DNA of 55,297 nt from Bacteroidales bacterium UBA5197 (GCA_002412885.1 DHVX01000070.1:1-55297), one strand, 5' to 3'; positions 32,591 through 42,033 are shown, numbered from the stretch's first letter. Notes: generated from the sequence alone by a model not told the origin. Translations and numbers: made by a program.

Positions 32591-33008
32591 TTTGTTGTTT
32601 TTCCAGCACCATAATGGTTAGTCGCGACAGGCAGGTAAGTGCACCGGCATCGTTGTGAATTTTTATTTCCCACACATGCAGTTTCCGCGAACGCATAACA
32701 ATTGTGGCTTTCCCGTGCACGTGACCATCTGTAGCCTTGCGTATGTGGTTGGCATTAACCTCAACTCCGACTATGGCATGACAGCTCAAATCGACCAGAG
32801 ACATAGAGCCCATGCTGCCCAGGGTTTCGGCCAGGGCAACAGAAGCACCGCCATGCAAAAGACCTGCCGGCTGTTTGGTGCGATGATCAACAGGCATGCT
32901 TCCGCAGAGGTAGTCTTCACCTATTTCGGTAAAAACAATGCCGAGTTGCTCCATAAGAGTTCCTGCAGAGAAAGCATTCATTTCATCAAGCGTCATCCGG
33001 GTAAGCAT
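32577..33008 (-). CDS. Hotdog-fold thioesterase, probable DHNA-CoA hydrolase (MenI-like)
   Basis: 143 residues, PaaI/YdiI-type hotdog fold with VDHRTKQPAGLLHGGASVALAETLGSM-like core (catalytic acid in ALAETLGS) and VEVNANHIRKATDGHVHGKA. First gene of the men operon and overlapping menF, so hydrolysis of 1,4-dihydroxy-2-naphthoyl-CoA to DHNA is the likely role. The function is inferred from context; hotdog thioesterases are promiscuous. Confidence 0.85.
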   Translation of the reverse strand: MLTRMTLDEMNAFSAGTLMEQLGIVFTEIGEDYLCGSMPVDHRTKQPAGLLHGGASVALAETLGSMGSMSLVDLSCHAIVGVEVNANHIRKATDGHVHGKATIVMRSRKLHVWEIKIHNDAGALTCLSRLTIMVLEKQQNEHA

Positions 33009-33154
33009 AGTGTAGTTTTTTGTGAACTAAATAACAATCATCTTATACAATGGTTGTGAGAGTTTGTAAAGTTACAAAGAATCGGAGGATCCGGTGAGTT
33101 GTACTTTCTTTAAAAATGGTATCGTTATGCTAACTGCAGATGTAGATAAAATGT

Positions 33155-33330
33155 AAAACGACCGAAGGGAGTATCAGGAAGCCCATTTTCAAATTTTCAA
33201 ATTACCAAATTGTTAAAACGACCAAAGGGAGTATCAAGAAGCCCATTTTCAAATTATCAAATTGTTAAAACGACCGAAGGGAGCAGCAGGAAGCCCATTT
33301 TCAAATTTTCAAATTATCAAATTATCAAAT
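33155..33330. repeat. Three tandem ~55-bp units upstream of the men operon
   Basis: Unit: AAAACGACCGAAGGGAG, TATCAGGAAGCCCATTTTC, then AAATTTTCAAATTACCAAATTGTT with variable length. Three units; the third has AGCAGC in place of AGTATC. The unit resembles other GA..GGGAGC repeats only loosely. It lies between the DUF1801 stop codon and the men operon start; the remaining 33009-33154 holds the men promoter region, where only a near-match TAACTTTA (minus strand, ~33077) was seen. Confidence 0.75.
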
Positions 33331-33349
33331 TAGCAGGTTTTTGCCCCAC

Positions 33350-33742
33350 CTAAAGTTTTAATTTGCTCCCTTTTGAATTTTTCAAGGCAGCTTTCTCCAG
33401 ATTTTCAACCACCCTGAATTTTACGATTTCCGCAATAAGATCGTAAGGTATGGGCTGATTGTATGGAAACTGTACCGCTCCTTTTGAGCTTTTGTATTTT
33501 GCTATTTCCATGGGAAATGCCTGAAGTCCTGATGGAGCCGGGTAGAATCCCAGATGGTGCTTGTTTGCAGCGAAGTGCAAAAGATTGCCGTGCAGAAAAA
33601 AAGTGGGCATTCCGTAACTGATTTTTTCGGTCGCTTCGGGAGCGGCATCCTGAATTACGGAACGCACCTTTTGAAGTATCAACCTGATTTCATCAGGCTG
33701 AACTTCAATATATTCATCAATGGTTTTGATTTCTAAATTCAT
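33350..33742 (-). CDS. DUF1801 (YdhG-like) protein
   Basis: 130 residues. The family core is visible as EATEKISYGMPTFFLHGNLLHFAANKHHLGFYP (~residues 35-68) and KGAVQFPYNQPIPYDLIAEIVKFRVVEN. Such proteins are small, widespread and of unknown biochemical role; some resemble frataxin-like iron-binding folds. It is 29 bp downstream of the VOC protein gene and probably co-transcribed with it and the SRPBCC gene. Confidence 0.85.
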   Translation of the reverse strand: MNLEIKTIDEYIEVQPDEIRLILQKVRSVIQDAAPEATEKISYGMPTFFLHGNLLHFAANKHHLGFYPAPSGLQAFPMEIAKYKSSKGAVQFPYNQPIPYDLIAEIVKFRVVENLEKAALKNSKGSKLKL

Positions 33743-33771
33743 TGTTTAGCGCATTTTTTTGATTACTGCAA

Positions 33772-34212
33772 TTAGTCAGTCACGGCACAATTAAACATCC
33801 ATTTGACGCCGAATTTATCTGTAAGGCTTCCATAATAATCACCCCAGAACATGTCCTGAAGTTCATGCTCAACAGTGCCGCCTTCGGCCAGCGCATTGAA
33901 TAATTGTCTGGTTTCAGAACGTGTATCAGGCTGAAGGTTTATGTACATATTGCTTCCTGCAACTACCTTATATCCCAAAGATTCAGGAGCATCGGAACCC
34001 ATCAGCAAAAAACCACCGGTTATGGGTAAGGTTACATGCATCACGAGGTCAAGGTCTGATTCAGGCATACCCGACATTTCATCGGATGGGGGAATTTCCC
34101 GGAAACGCATGATGCCTTGATCCAGAAATTCTGTACCAAAAACGGTTTTATAAAAATTGAAAGACTCCTCTGCCTGGCCTGAAAAATTGAGGTAAATACT
34201 AACACTTGCCAT
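33772..34212 (-). CDS. VOC-superfamily protein, PhnB / glyoxalase-like
   Basis: 146 residues, two beta-alpha-beta-beta-beta units. MASVSIYLNFSGQAEESFNFYKTVFG is the standard PhnB-like opening; SDLDLVMHVTLPITGGFLLMGSDAPES and the C-terminal MFWGDYYGSLTDKFGVKWMFNC follow. PhnB-like proteins often lack the metal ligands of true glyoxalases and their substrates are unknown. It lies in the cluster SRPBCC - VOC - DUF1801, a set of small proteins often found together. Confidence 0.88.
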   Translation of the reverse strand: MASVSIYLNFSGQAEESFNFYKTVFGTEFLDQGIMRFREIPPSDEMSGMPESDLDLVMHVTLPITGGFLLMGSDAPESLGYKVVAGSNMYINLQPDTRSETRQLFNALAEGGTVEHELQDMFWGDYYGSLTDKFGVKWMFNCAVTD

Positions 34213-34316
34213 AAATGTGAAGATTTGAGTTAAATTGATTTATAATGTTTCATGAGAACAAAAATTGAAAAATTACTCAAAAAGCACAATACGTATTAAA
34301 AAATCGAAGTAAAATC

Positions 34317-35204
34317 TCATTCTGTCTGGCTTTCGCAGATGGATTTGAGCAGCTGAAGCGCTTTGGGATAATGTTCCTCAAAATAGCTTTTATAATGAAC
34401 CACGGTATCCAGCTCAACAATGAGCAAGGTTTTACCGTCTAAATCCGTAAAGGAATAATCCTCATAAGCTCCAGCCCAGCCTTCAACTTCGGGCCCTAAG
34501 GTAATTTCCTTCCCGTAACGAATAATACCAAGATGTTTGATTCCAACAAATCTTCCACGGATATTCTCACGTATACGGCTCACCATACCTCCTTCATTCC
34601 CATCCTTATCAGTCCCCAGAAACCGTATTTTCGATCCCTTTTCCCAGGAACCTAAAAACCGGGATGTGGGATTGAATACTGATGTCCATTCCTGATAATG
34701 CTTATCATCCAGCATTATATTGTAAACCTTAAGGGCGGGTGCATCAATGCTGATAGTAAACTTCAGCTTTTCAATAGCAGCGCACTTCTCAGCATATTTT
34801 TTAAAATTATCAAGAATTGACTGCCACCCTGATCTTTGTAATTCCAAAGAATTCGTTGTCTCGGCCTCAAATGATTCCGTGATGGTGGTTTTTTCTCCTT
34901 CAGAAACAAAATTTATCTGCACAGTTCTTCCATCATCAAGGGTGTAGTCAATCTGATGCTGTGGTTCTACCTTATTGTATTCACCTGAAAATTCAAAACC
35001 ATTGGAACCATCCCTGGCTTCCATTCGGTAGCGAAACCTTCCGCCCACACGTAAATCATTTTCTGCTTCAGGAGTATGCCAATCCTCGGAAGCATTGTTC
35101 CATTGCTCAATATGAAACGGATCTGTCCACAATTTCCAGACTTTCTCAACCGGACAATTAATAGTGGCTTCTATGGTGATTATATGTTTTTTGTCGGGAC
35201 TCAT
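34317..35204 (-). CDS. Two-domain SRPBCC (AHSA1-like) protein
   Basis: 295 residues containing two fused START/Bet v1-like domains. Domain 1 (~1-145): IEATINCPVEKVWKLWTDPFHIEQWNNAS, VGGRFRYRM, and the C-terminal GWQSILDNFKKYAE. Domain 2 (~148-290): FTISIDAPALKVYNIMLDDKHYQEWTSVFNP, GSKIRFLG. AHSA1 proteins have a hydrophobic cavity; the ligand is unknown. Most homologues have one domain (~140-160 aa), so this appears as a natural fusion of two. It is the first gene of the 3-gene cluster. Confidence 0.85.
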   Translation of the reverse strand: MSPDKKHIITIEATINCPVEKVWKLWTDPFHIEQWNNASEDWHTPEAENDLRVGGRFRYRMEARDGSNGFEFSGEYNKVEPQHQIDYTLDDGRTVQINFVSEGEKTTITESFEAETTNSLELQRSGWQSILDNFKKYAEKCAAIEKLKFTISIDAPALKVYNIMLDDKHYQEWTSVFNPTSRFLGSWEKGSKIRFLGTDKDGNEGGMVSRIRENIRGRFVGIKHLGIIRYGKEITLGPEVEGWAGAYEDYSFTDLDGKTLLIVELDTVVHYKSYFEEHYPKALQLLKSICESQTE

Positions 35205-35423
35205 TGGTTTGGCTTTGGTTGGTTTTTAGCAAAAGGAGGAACAGTTGATCATCGGTACATTTTCTGGCAAAATAGAAAAACGAAGACATCAGTATAAATC
35301 TGTTTACAACCTGAAGGCGATCATAATAATCAGGTAAAATATAACCATCCTTATTGCTGAAAGTTCAGAATATTTTTAGCAAAATGCCTCGGATTTGCTT
35401 ATTTAAAATTGGCACCCCGCAAT

Positions 35424-35454
35424 AAAAAAAGGCCGCCCCAGATTGGAGACGGCC
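35424..35454 (-). terminator. Intrinsic terminator after the subtilisin-like protease
   Basis: On the minus strand GGCCGTCTCC-AATCTG-GGGCGGCC with mismatch, followed by T7. It is ~25 bp after the stop at 35479. Confidence 0.85.
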
Positions 35455-35478
35455 CTATTAAGATTAAATACCAGATTT

Positions 35479-38400
35479 TTATTGTTTCACAAAGCGTTTG
35501 ATAAATGTTCTGTTTTCAGAAATCACTTCAATCAGATACATTCCACGCTGCAGATCAGCTACATTAACTGTAGTTTCAAATACCTGCCGGCTAAGCAGCT
35601 TGCCCTGTAAGTTGTAGATTCGTATTTCTTTGGCAACAGCTCCGTTAAGCATCACATTCAACTGGTTGTCAGATACGGGATTTGGATAAACAATCAACTC
35701 AGCTTCTGCGGTTTCGCCTGATGGATCGGCAAAGTTTTGCGTAGCTGTATTGGAAATAACCACAGTATAATCCTCTACTTCACCATATGGAAATACTTCG
35801 CAAGAGGTCGGGCTGGCGTTGTATTTCATTGAAACGCGCATTCTGGTCGGACCATTCAGTGCAGTGGTTGGCACAGTAAAGCTTCGGCTGATAGAAGTTA
35901 CATTGGTTTTGTTAACATTCACCACCTGCTCACCTGAATCCAGAAAATCGCCATCCTGATTGTAGTCAATCCAAACACGATAAGCCTCTCTGTATTTGGT
36001 GCCCGACCAACCCGGTGTTATGATGATCGTATTGGAAGTACCTTTTACCAATGTGGCTGATAAGTTGGTATAATCAGCATAACCGCCGTTGTTTCCGGAG
36101 GTGTTGTTGATACTTCCCAGTTGCACCCTTTGAATCCATTCATTGGCTGTACTGTTACCTCTTGAAGCACAATAGGTTATGGTATTAACCAATGTAGTTA
36201 CATTCACCACATTGCTCGATGGAGAAACATTTCCGGCGGCATCTTTTGCCTTGACCGAGAAACTGTAGGTTGTATTTGCCGTTAATCCGGTAACCGAAGC
36301 TGTTGTCCCGGTAACTGTCTGAATTACACTGGTGCCCTGATAAACATCATAGCCGGTTACGCCCACATTGTCGGTGGAAGCCGTCCATGAAAGGTTCACA
36401 GAGGTTTGTGTGATGTTTGAAGCCGTAAGATTTGATGGAGCTGTCGGAGGCTGAGTATCAGCAGGAGCAAGCGTGGTTACATTCACAACATTACTTGACG
36501 GCGAAACATTTCCGGCGGCATCTTTTGCCCTGACTGAGAATGTGTAAGCAGTACTTTCCGTTAACCCGGTAACCGAAGCTGTTGTCCCGGTAACAGTCTG
36601 AATTACACTGCTCCCCTGATAAACATCATAACCGGTTACGCCCACATTATCAGTTGAAGCCGTCCATGAAAGGCTTAAAGATGTTTGGGTAATGTTTGAA
36701 GCCGTGAGGTTAGATGGAGCTGTCGGAGCCTGTGTATCAGGTCCTGAAGCACCAATGATAACCGTGTAATCTTCAACTTCGCCATAAGTAAAGGTTTCGC
36801 ATGCAGTGGGAATGGCATTGTATTTCATAGAAACACGCATTCTTGTAGAACCTTCCACAGCATTGGCCGGAATGGTAAATGATCCGCTGACAGGTGTGGT
36901 TGTGGTTGCTGCCCGTGTGAAAACCTGCTCTCCGGCATCTGCAAAATCTCCGTCTTTGTTATAATCAATCCACACAGAATAACCTTCTGAATATACAGTA
37001 CCTGTCCATGTGGGTGTAATTGTAATAGTATATGACATCCCTTTTTCCAGGCTGGTTGAAATATTAGTAAAGTCAGAGTAGAATTGTGCGCCCGAAGGAT
37101 TGTTGATGGTATTTAACTGCACGCGGCCTATATACTCATCATTTGTATTTGTACTTGCTGATGCACAATAATTAAGTTGCACTTCAGTAGTTGTAAAGTT
37201 GACCGATGCCGAATAGGCTGATGTTGAATTATCAGGACATTTGCTTCTTACATGAACTTCGTATTGTGTTTGAGGTGTAAGTCCTGTAAGGTTGGCTGTT
37301 GTGCCTGAAACACCCTGAACAATCCAGGTTGAAGCACCCACCTGACGATATCCCAGGTCATATGTAGATCCAGGCACAGCATTCCATGAAACACTTGCCG
37401 TTGATGACCCGACACCCACCACCGAAAGTCCGGTTGGTACTTCAGGGTTACAAACGATCGGAGTAGCAGATATACCGGTAATGATGAGGCTGTAGTTCTG
37501 ACCACCGCCTGACAATGTTCCTTTATGGGTTACAGTAACGGTATATGTTCCTGCAGCACCTGTAACATCTACCCGTTCATATGGATCTTTAACGTTATCG
37601 CCGCGGTCGTTGGTGTTTACTCCGGTAAGCCTCCAGGGCAAATGAGTGCTTGCTCCCTGCGTAACCCTTATGTCGAGGTCGTTCACCAAACTTGCAATGG
37701 TTGAGTTGGTGGCTGTTGTAGCTGTCCCCGCAGGATCTGTCCACGAAATGGAAGCCATCAGATTGTTGACCCCATCGGCATCCACCTGAATGGTGTAAGT
37801 TTGCCCCTGCATAAGGGTAAGCTCGCTGATAATTGACTGATTGCCGTTTTGCGATATGACCTCAGCAGCCCTTTTTGTATTCATCAGTCCCCAGCCCCAG
37901 TTGGCATCGGGTCCGGCCATACCGGCATCATCAGCTGTGTGCAAAGCAAGTCCTTTTAAGGTAGCCGAACGCATAAAACTGCCGTTTACATTATTGGCAT
38001 GTTGTTGCAACAAAAGCAATGAACCGGCAACATTGGGTGATGCCATGGATGTGCCTGTAATACTTGCATAGGCTGTATTGCTGCTTTCGTAGGTTGAATA
38101 TACCGAAGTTCCGTTTCCGGTGATGTCAGGCTTGATCCTGTAGTCATCCGTGGGTCCCTGACTGCTTGAACTGTTGATGAAAACACTGACTAAATTGCCG
38201 GCATCATCAATTGTTGCATCCTGGGCATTGGCAACCACCATATTGTTTTTTGATGTGGCATGACCAGTAAGTTTATCGTATTGCGGGAACGATGGATTCA
38301 GTGGTGCAGCATTGTAATTGGTTGATCCGTCATTGCCGGCAGCTACTACCATCAGATAATAAGGTGCATTGTAATGAAGTGCATCCCAGTCTCTTGAATC

Positions 38401-39102
38401 GGTGATGTAGGCTCCGAAATAGTAGTCAGGAACAAGATCGGAACGATAACCATAGGAATGGTTTGAAATAAGCATTCCATTTGCTGCGGCAGTAGTAGCT
38501 TCAGCAAGATCGTTATTCCATTCATAACCTACAGCCCGGGCCTGAGGAGCCATTCCTTTAGCACTGGCTACCACTCCCGAAGCAATAATAGTTCCGGTCA
38601 CGTGAGCTGAATGGTAATTCAGGGTAGTGGTTCCGTCTCCGATAGAAAATCTGTCGGTGCCTCCGGGGCCATCATACTCCTGATGTGTGGATCGGGCAAG
38701 CCCGCCATCCCAGACATGGGCAATCATATTTTGCCCGTCGAGGTTATATCCGGTTGAACCGCCAATATTAACGTGGTTGGTTCTGGTTGATCTGGCAGCA
38801 GCCACATTCATGGTTCTGTAGTAGATCAGACTCCCATCAGGATCGATACGCTGAAGCTCGGCATATCCACCGTCATCAAGTGTCATCTTTACCGGAATAC
38901 CCTTCTGCTGTGCGTAAAGCAAAACTGCCTGCTTTTCCAAAACAGCTTTTCCCTGAAAGCGGCTTTGCAGCTCACTTAAACTTTGCTGATCATACCGAGA
39001 GGTAATTACTTCCTGTTGTTGTCTGGTTTGCCCGAAAGAATTTGAGGCTACTAACAGAATCAAGGAAAGTACAATTGCTGTCAAACGTAATCTTTTGATC
39101 AT
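35479..39102 (-). CDS. Subtilisin-like (S8) secreted protease with FN3, GEVED and T9SS domains
   Basis: 1207 residues from MIKRLRLTAIVLSLILLVAS, a signal peptide; an ATG 39 codons upstream is rejected. Catalytic triad: D132 (HVWDGG), H167 (NYHSAHVTG), S352 (ITGTSMASPN); oxyanion Asn in VAAGNDGS. A P-domain-like jelly roll follows. Then FN3, GEVED (ends GEVEDYTVII), two near-identical FN3 repeats starting DTQAPTAPSNL / DTQPPTAPSNL, a second GEVED, and a type A T9SS sorting domain with LIVYPNPVSDNQ and GMYLIEVISENRTFIKRF. Likely extracellular or cell-surface protein degradation. Stands alone with its own terminator. Confidence 0.95.
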   Translation of the reverse strand: MIKRLRLTAIVLSLILLVASNSFGQTRQQQEVITSRYDQQSLSELQSRFQGKAVLEKQAVLLYAQQKGIPVKMTLDDGGYAELQRIDPDGSLIYYRTMNVAAARSTRTNHVNIGGSTGYNLDGQNMIAHVWDGGLARSTHQEYDGPGGTDRFSIGDGTTTLNYHSAHVTGTIIASGVVASAKGMAPQARAVGYEWNNDLAEATTAAANGMLISNHSYGYRSDLVPDYYFGAYITDSRDWDALHYNAPYYLMVVAAGNDGSTNYNAAPLNPSFPQYDKLTGHATSKNNMVVANAQDATIDDAGNLVSVFINSSSSQGPTDDYRIKPDITGNGTSVYSTYESSNTAYASITGTSMASPNVAGSLLLLQQHANNVNGSFMRSATLKGLALHTADDAGMAGPDANWGWGLMNTKRAAEVISQNGNQSIISELTLMQGQTYTIQVDADGVNNLMASISWTDPAGTATTATNSTIASLVNDLDIRVTQGASTHLPWRLTGVNTNDRGDNVKDPYERVDVTGAAGTYTVTVTHKGTLSGGGQNYSLIITGISATPIVCNPEVPTGLSVVGVGSSTASVSWNAVPGSTYDLGYRQVGASTWIVQGVSGTTANLTGLTPQTQYEVHVRSKCPDNSTSAYSASVNFTTTEVQLNYCASASTNTNDEYIGRVQLNTINNPSGAQFYSDFTNISTSLEKGMSYTITITPTWTGTVYSEGYSVWIDYNKDGDFADAGEQVFTRAATTTTPVSGSFTIPANAVEGSTRMRVSMKYNAIPTACETFTYGEVEDYTVIIGASGPDTQAPTAPSNLTASNITQTSLSLSWTASTDNVGVTGYDVYQGSSVIQTVTGTTASVTGLTESTAYTFSVRAKDAAGNVSPSSNVVNVTTLAPADTQPPTAPSNLTASNITQTSVNLSWTASTDNVGVTGYDVYQGTSVIQTVTGTTASVTGLTANTTYSFSVKAKDAAGNVSPSSNVVNVTTLVNTITYCASRGNSTANEWIQRVQLGSINNTSGNNGGYADYTNLSATLVKGTSNTIIITPGWSGTKYREAYRVWIDYNQDGDFLDSGEQVVNVNKTNVTSISRSFTVPTTALNGPTRMRVSMKYNASPTSCEVFPYGEVEDYTVVISNTATQNFADPSGETAEAELIVYPNPVSDNQLNVMLNGAVAKEIRIYNLQGKLLSRQVFETTVNVADLQRGMYLIEVISENRTFIKRFVKQ

Positions 39103-39436
39103 AGAATTAAATTTAAGTTTAACAATAAGAAAGGGTGGAAAATGCAATGTAAATATATGAAACAAAGGAATTGTTTCGACGGGCGGGATGTAGTTTTGCG
39201 AGTTAAATATTAACAACAAAGAAACCGGTTTGTTTCGGAAATACTGCTGTTGTTAATGATGAAACTATCATATTTATTAAAGGCAGAGGATATATACTAA
39301 TAATTAATTGTTAGAGACCAATAATATGTTTCACACCAACACAAGACCACTTTGTAATGAAGCAAAAAAAACAGCAAACCCGGGCTTTTCAGGTCCCGGG
39401 CTGCTGCAATTATGCTGATTTGGGGTAATTAAATGT
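39103..39436. other. Intergenic region upstream of the subtilisin-like protease
   Basis: 334 bp. The part near 39103-39300 is the upstream region of the minus-strand protease, with A/T-rich sequence and only a near-match TATATTTA (minus, ~39158). The left-hand end of the efflux operon lies beyond it, with its terminator at 39363-39406. Confidence 0.5.
39363..39406 (-). terminator. Intrinsic terminator of the MacAB-like operon
   Basis: On the minus strand CAGCAGCCCGGG-ACCTGAAAAG-CCCGGGTTTGCTG followed by T8. It is ~30 bp beyond the stop codon of the adaptor gene at 39437. Confidence 0.9.
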
Positions 39437-40537
39437 TTATTTTGTCTCAGTAACTGTAGGATTCTGGATTTTGATTTTGTCGGCTTTGGTAACTCCTTCA
39501 AGCACTTCAACACTCACACCATCGCTTAATCCGGTTTTGATAATCCTTTTTTCGAATATCTGCGGGCCGGTTTCCACTTCTACCCAGGCTGAGTCTCCTT
39601 CATATTTTACCAGACTTTCCTGAACGGCCAGCACACTGTCGCGACGCTCGAGCACGATGTCGGCATTGGCACTGTAACCGGCACGGATAAACAGATTGTC
39701 TTTCAGGGATACGGCAGCCCTTATTTCAAACTGAATTGCACCGTTTTCTTCCACGCCTTTCGGTGAAATATGCTCAAGCTGCGCTATAAATTGCTCAGTA
39801 TCAATTGCACCAACAGTTAGAATCAACTCCATGGTTTCGTGCAGCTTACCAACTTCTGATTCATCAACCTTTCCTTTGAAGATCATTTCGCCCATATCGG
39901 CAATGGTGGCAATGGTGGTTCCATCGTTGAACGTATTACTCTCGATCACCGAATTACCGATTTCTACAGGTACAGTAAGCACCATTCCTGTGATTGTTGA
40001 GCGAATAATGGTATTGCTCACCGAACCTGCTGTTTTTGTAATTCCTTCGCGGATAAGCTGCAGGTTATTTTCAGCAGCATCAACATCCTGACGGGCAGTT
40101 TTCAGCGCAACTTCATAATTCTGGAGCTCAGCCTGAGCAATTACGCGGCTTTCGTACAGGGTTTTCTGACGATCATAATTTGTACGGGCATCATCAAGCG
40201 ATATTTTTGCCCGGTTAAGCCGCGATTCTGCTTCGTTCAGACTGATCATATTGGGGATAATCCTGACTTTGGCTATCATATCACCCACTTTCACTTTCTG
40301 CCCGGCCTCAACATAAAGTTCAGATATAATTCCCGAAATCTGAGGTTTTATCTCTATTTCCTTGCGGGGAACAACCTTTCCCGTGGCAACTGTCTTTTTT
40401 ATAATGTTGGTGGTAGTGGCGGTGGTAGTTTCAAAAACTACCGGTTTTGCCTGCGATTTGCGGTACAGATATACTATGGTACCCGCAAAAATCACTAAAA
40501 TTATTACGCCAACGACGATTTTAAGAACCTTTTTCAT
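39437..40537 (-). CDS. MacA-like membrane-fusion protein of ABC exporter
   Basis: 366 residues. N-terminal anchor KVLKIVVGVIILVIFAGTIVYLY. Lipoyl half 1 (IEIKPQISGIISELYVEAGQKVKVGDMIAKV), coiled coil ~95-165, lipoyl half 2 (TIIRSTITGMVLTVPVEIGNSV), beta-barrel and membrane-proximal domains. Last gene of the operon ATPase - permease - permease - adaptor, 32 bp after the second permease. The partner outer-membrane channel may be the TolC-like protein at 21910. Confidence 0.93.
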   Translation of the reverse strand: MKKVLKIVVGVIILVIFAGTIVYLYRKSQAKPVVFETTTATTTNIIKKTVATGKVVPRKEIEIKPQISGIISELYVEAGQKVKVGDMIAKVRIIPNMISLNEAESRLNRAKISLDDARTNYDRQKTLYESRVIAQAELQNYEVALKTARQDVDAAENNLQLIREGITKTAGSVSNTIIRSTITGMVLTVPVEIGNSVIESNTFNDGTTIATIADMGEMIFKGKVDESEVGKLHETMELILTVGAIDTEQFIAQLEHISPKGVEENGAIQFEIRAAVSLKDNLFIRAGYSANADIVLERRDSVLAVQESLVKYEGDSAWVEVETGPQIFEKRIIKTGLSDGVSVEVLEGVTKADKIKIQNPTVTETK

Positions 40538-40569
40538 TGTATGCTATTGTTATGGTTTTTGATTTTTGG

Positions 40570-41835
40570 TTATTCATACCTGAGGGCATCAATGGGTTTG
40601 ATGCTCACGGCTTTACGCGCAGGAATAAGACCTGCCACTGCACCTGAAATAATCAGTATTACCAATGCAATGATGGCCATATTGAAATCGATATTCGGAT
40701 TTTTGAACATTGTAGAATCGCCGCCTCCCTGTGAAAGCGCATAATTCACGCCTTCGAGAATAAATACACCGATTACAAGTCCGACATATCCGGCAAATGT
40801 GGTAAGAAATACAGATTCAGTGATGATCTGTGAAATAATATTCATAGGGCTTGCTCCCAATGCCCGCTGAATACCGATTTCTTTGGTTCTTTCTTTAACA
40901 ATAACCAGCATGATGTTGCTGATGCCAATAACTCCTGCAAGCAGGGTTCCAATGCCAACAATCCAGATCAGGCCATTGATTCCTGCAAAGAGGCCAATCA
41001 TCTGATTGTATTGTTTTTGCATATTAAACGAACCGATTGCCTGAGGATCATCGGGAGAAACGGAGTGCCTGCGTCTGAGCAATGCCGAAGCTTTTTCTTC
41101 AACCACCGAAACAGGAATACCAGGCTTTGAAGTAAAAGCAAACCATCCTACCACATCGCCCCAGTTATAAACCCTTTGAAATGTGGTAAGCGGAATAAAT
41201 ACACTCTGCTCTTTTTCGCCTCCAAAATTCACCCCGGAATTTTTTGGACTGAACACACCCACAACCTGAAAATAAATACCTTGAATTTGTATGTATTGAC
41301 CAATGGCTTCTTCGCCCGGCTTAAACAGAACTTCATAAACCTTATTGCCGATTACTGCTACTTTGCGCTTTTCTTTCAGATCGGCATGGTTGAGAAATCG
41401 TCCGTTATCAATCACAACCGGATCAATCAGATTCCACTCAGGATAATCTCCCATTACAGAAAACGCACCTGATTTTGTACCCCGAACCACATTGTTACCG
41501 CCACGAAAACCTCCGCCCTGCGTTCTTGGGGCAAGGTATTCTATTTCAGGGATTTCGCGACGCAGCGCAGCTATGTCATCATTCTTAAAATTGAAGTTAC
41601 GCGCCCTGGGAAGTCCTTTATAGGGAACCGTAGTCGGGCGTGACCACATAAATACACTGTTGGTGGCAAAGTCACCAAAATCACTTGTTACTCCGTTTTT
41701 CAAGCCGGTGCCTGAGCCAAGCATAATGACCAGCATAAAAATACCCCAGAATACACCAAAAGCCGTGAAGAACGTACGAAGCTTGTTCTTCTTCAGTGCA
41801 CTCATAATTTCCTGCCAGCGGTCTAAGTCAAACAT
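40570..41835 (-). CDS. MacB-like ABC transporter permease (FtsX family), copy B
   Basis: 421 residues: a cytoplasmic N-terminus (MFDLDRWQEIMSALKKNKLRTFFTAFGV), TM1, a ~230-residue periplasmic MacB_PCD domain, then three C-terminal TM helices of the FtsX fold (NIMLVIVKERTKEIGIQRALGASPMNI just after TM2, and GLIPARKAVSIKPIDALRYE at the end). Paralogue of the permease at 42244. The two probably form a heterodimer with the ATPase at 43574. A 408-bp repeat tract separates it from its paralogue. Confidence 0.95.
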   Translation of the reverse strand: MFDLDRWQEIMSALKKNKLRTFFTAFGVFWGIFMLVIMLGSGTGLKNGVTSDFGDFATNSVFMWSRPTTVPYKGLPRARNFNFKNDDIAALRREIPEIEYLAPRTQGGGFRGGNNVVRGTKSGAFSVMGDYPEWNLIDPVVIDNGRFLNHADLKEKRKVAVIGNKVYEVLFKPGEEAIGQYIQIQGIYFQVVGVFSPKNSGVNFGGEKEQSVFIPLTTFQRVYNWGDVVGWFAFTSKPGIPVSVVEEKASALLRRRHSVSPDDPQAIGSFNMQKQYNQMIGLFAGINGLIWIVGIGTLLAGVIGISNIMLVIVKERTKEIGIQRALGASPMNIISQIITESVFLTTFAGYVGLVIGVFILEGVNYALSQGGGDSTMFKNPNIDFNMAIIALVILIISGAVAGLIPARKAVSIKPIDALRYE

Positions 41836-41871
41836 TCTGTTTTAGTTCTTTGATTTTTGTTTATTATTTCT

Positions 41872-42033
41872 GAGGTCGGATGTCGGAGGTCAGAGGTCAG
41901 AGGTCAGATGTCGGATGTCGGAGGTCAGTGTTCAGAGGTCAGATGTCGGATGTCGGAGGTCAGTGGTCAGAGGTCAGATGTCGGATGTCGGATGTCGGAG
42001 GTCAGTGGTCAGAGGTCAGATGTCGGATGTCGG
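41872..42033. repeat. GGTCGGATGTC/GGAGGTCAG array within the exporter operon
   Basis: Degenerate tandem units GAGGTCAGAGGTCAGATGTCGGATGTCG in higher-order repeats of about 38-47 bp. It is the reverse-orientation counterpart of the arrays at 1-110, 2095-2190 and 2996-3075. It is followed by an AGAAATTAGAAATT tract (42037-42066). An open frame across it gives a repetitive SEVxGQRSDVG translation and is not called as a gene. Confidence 0.85.
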
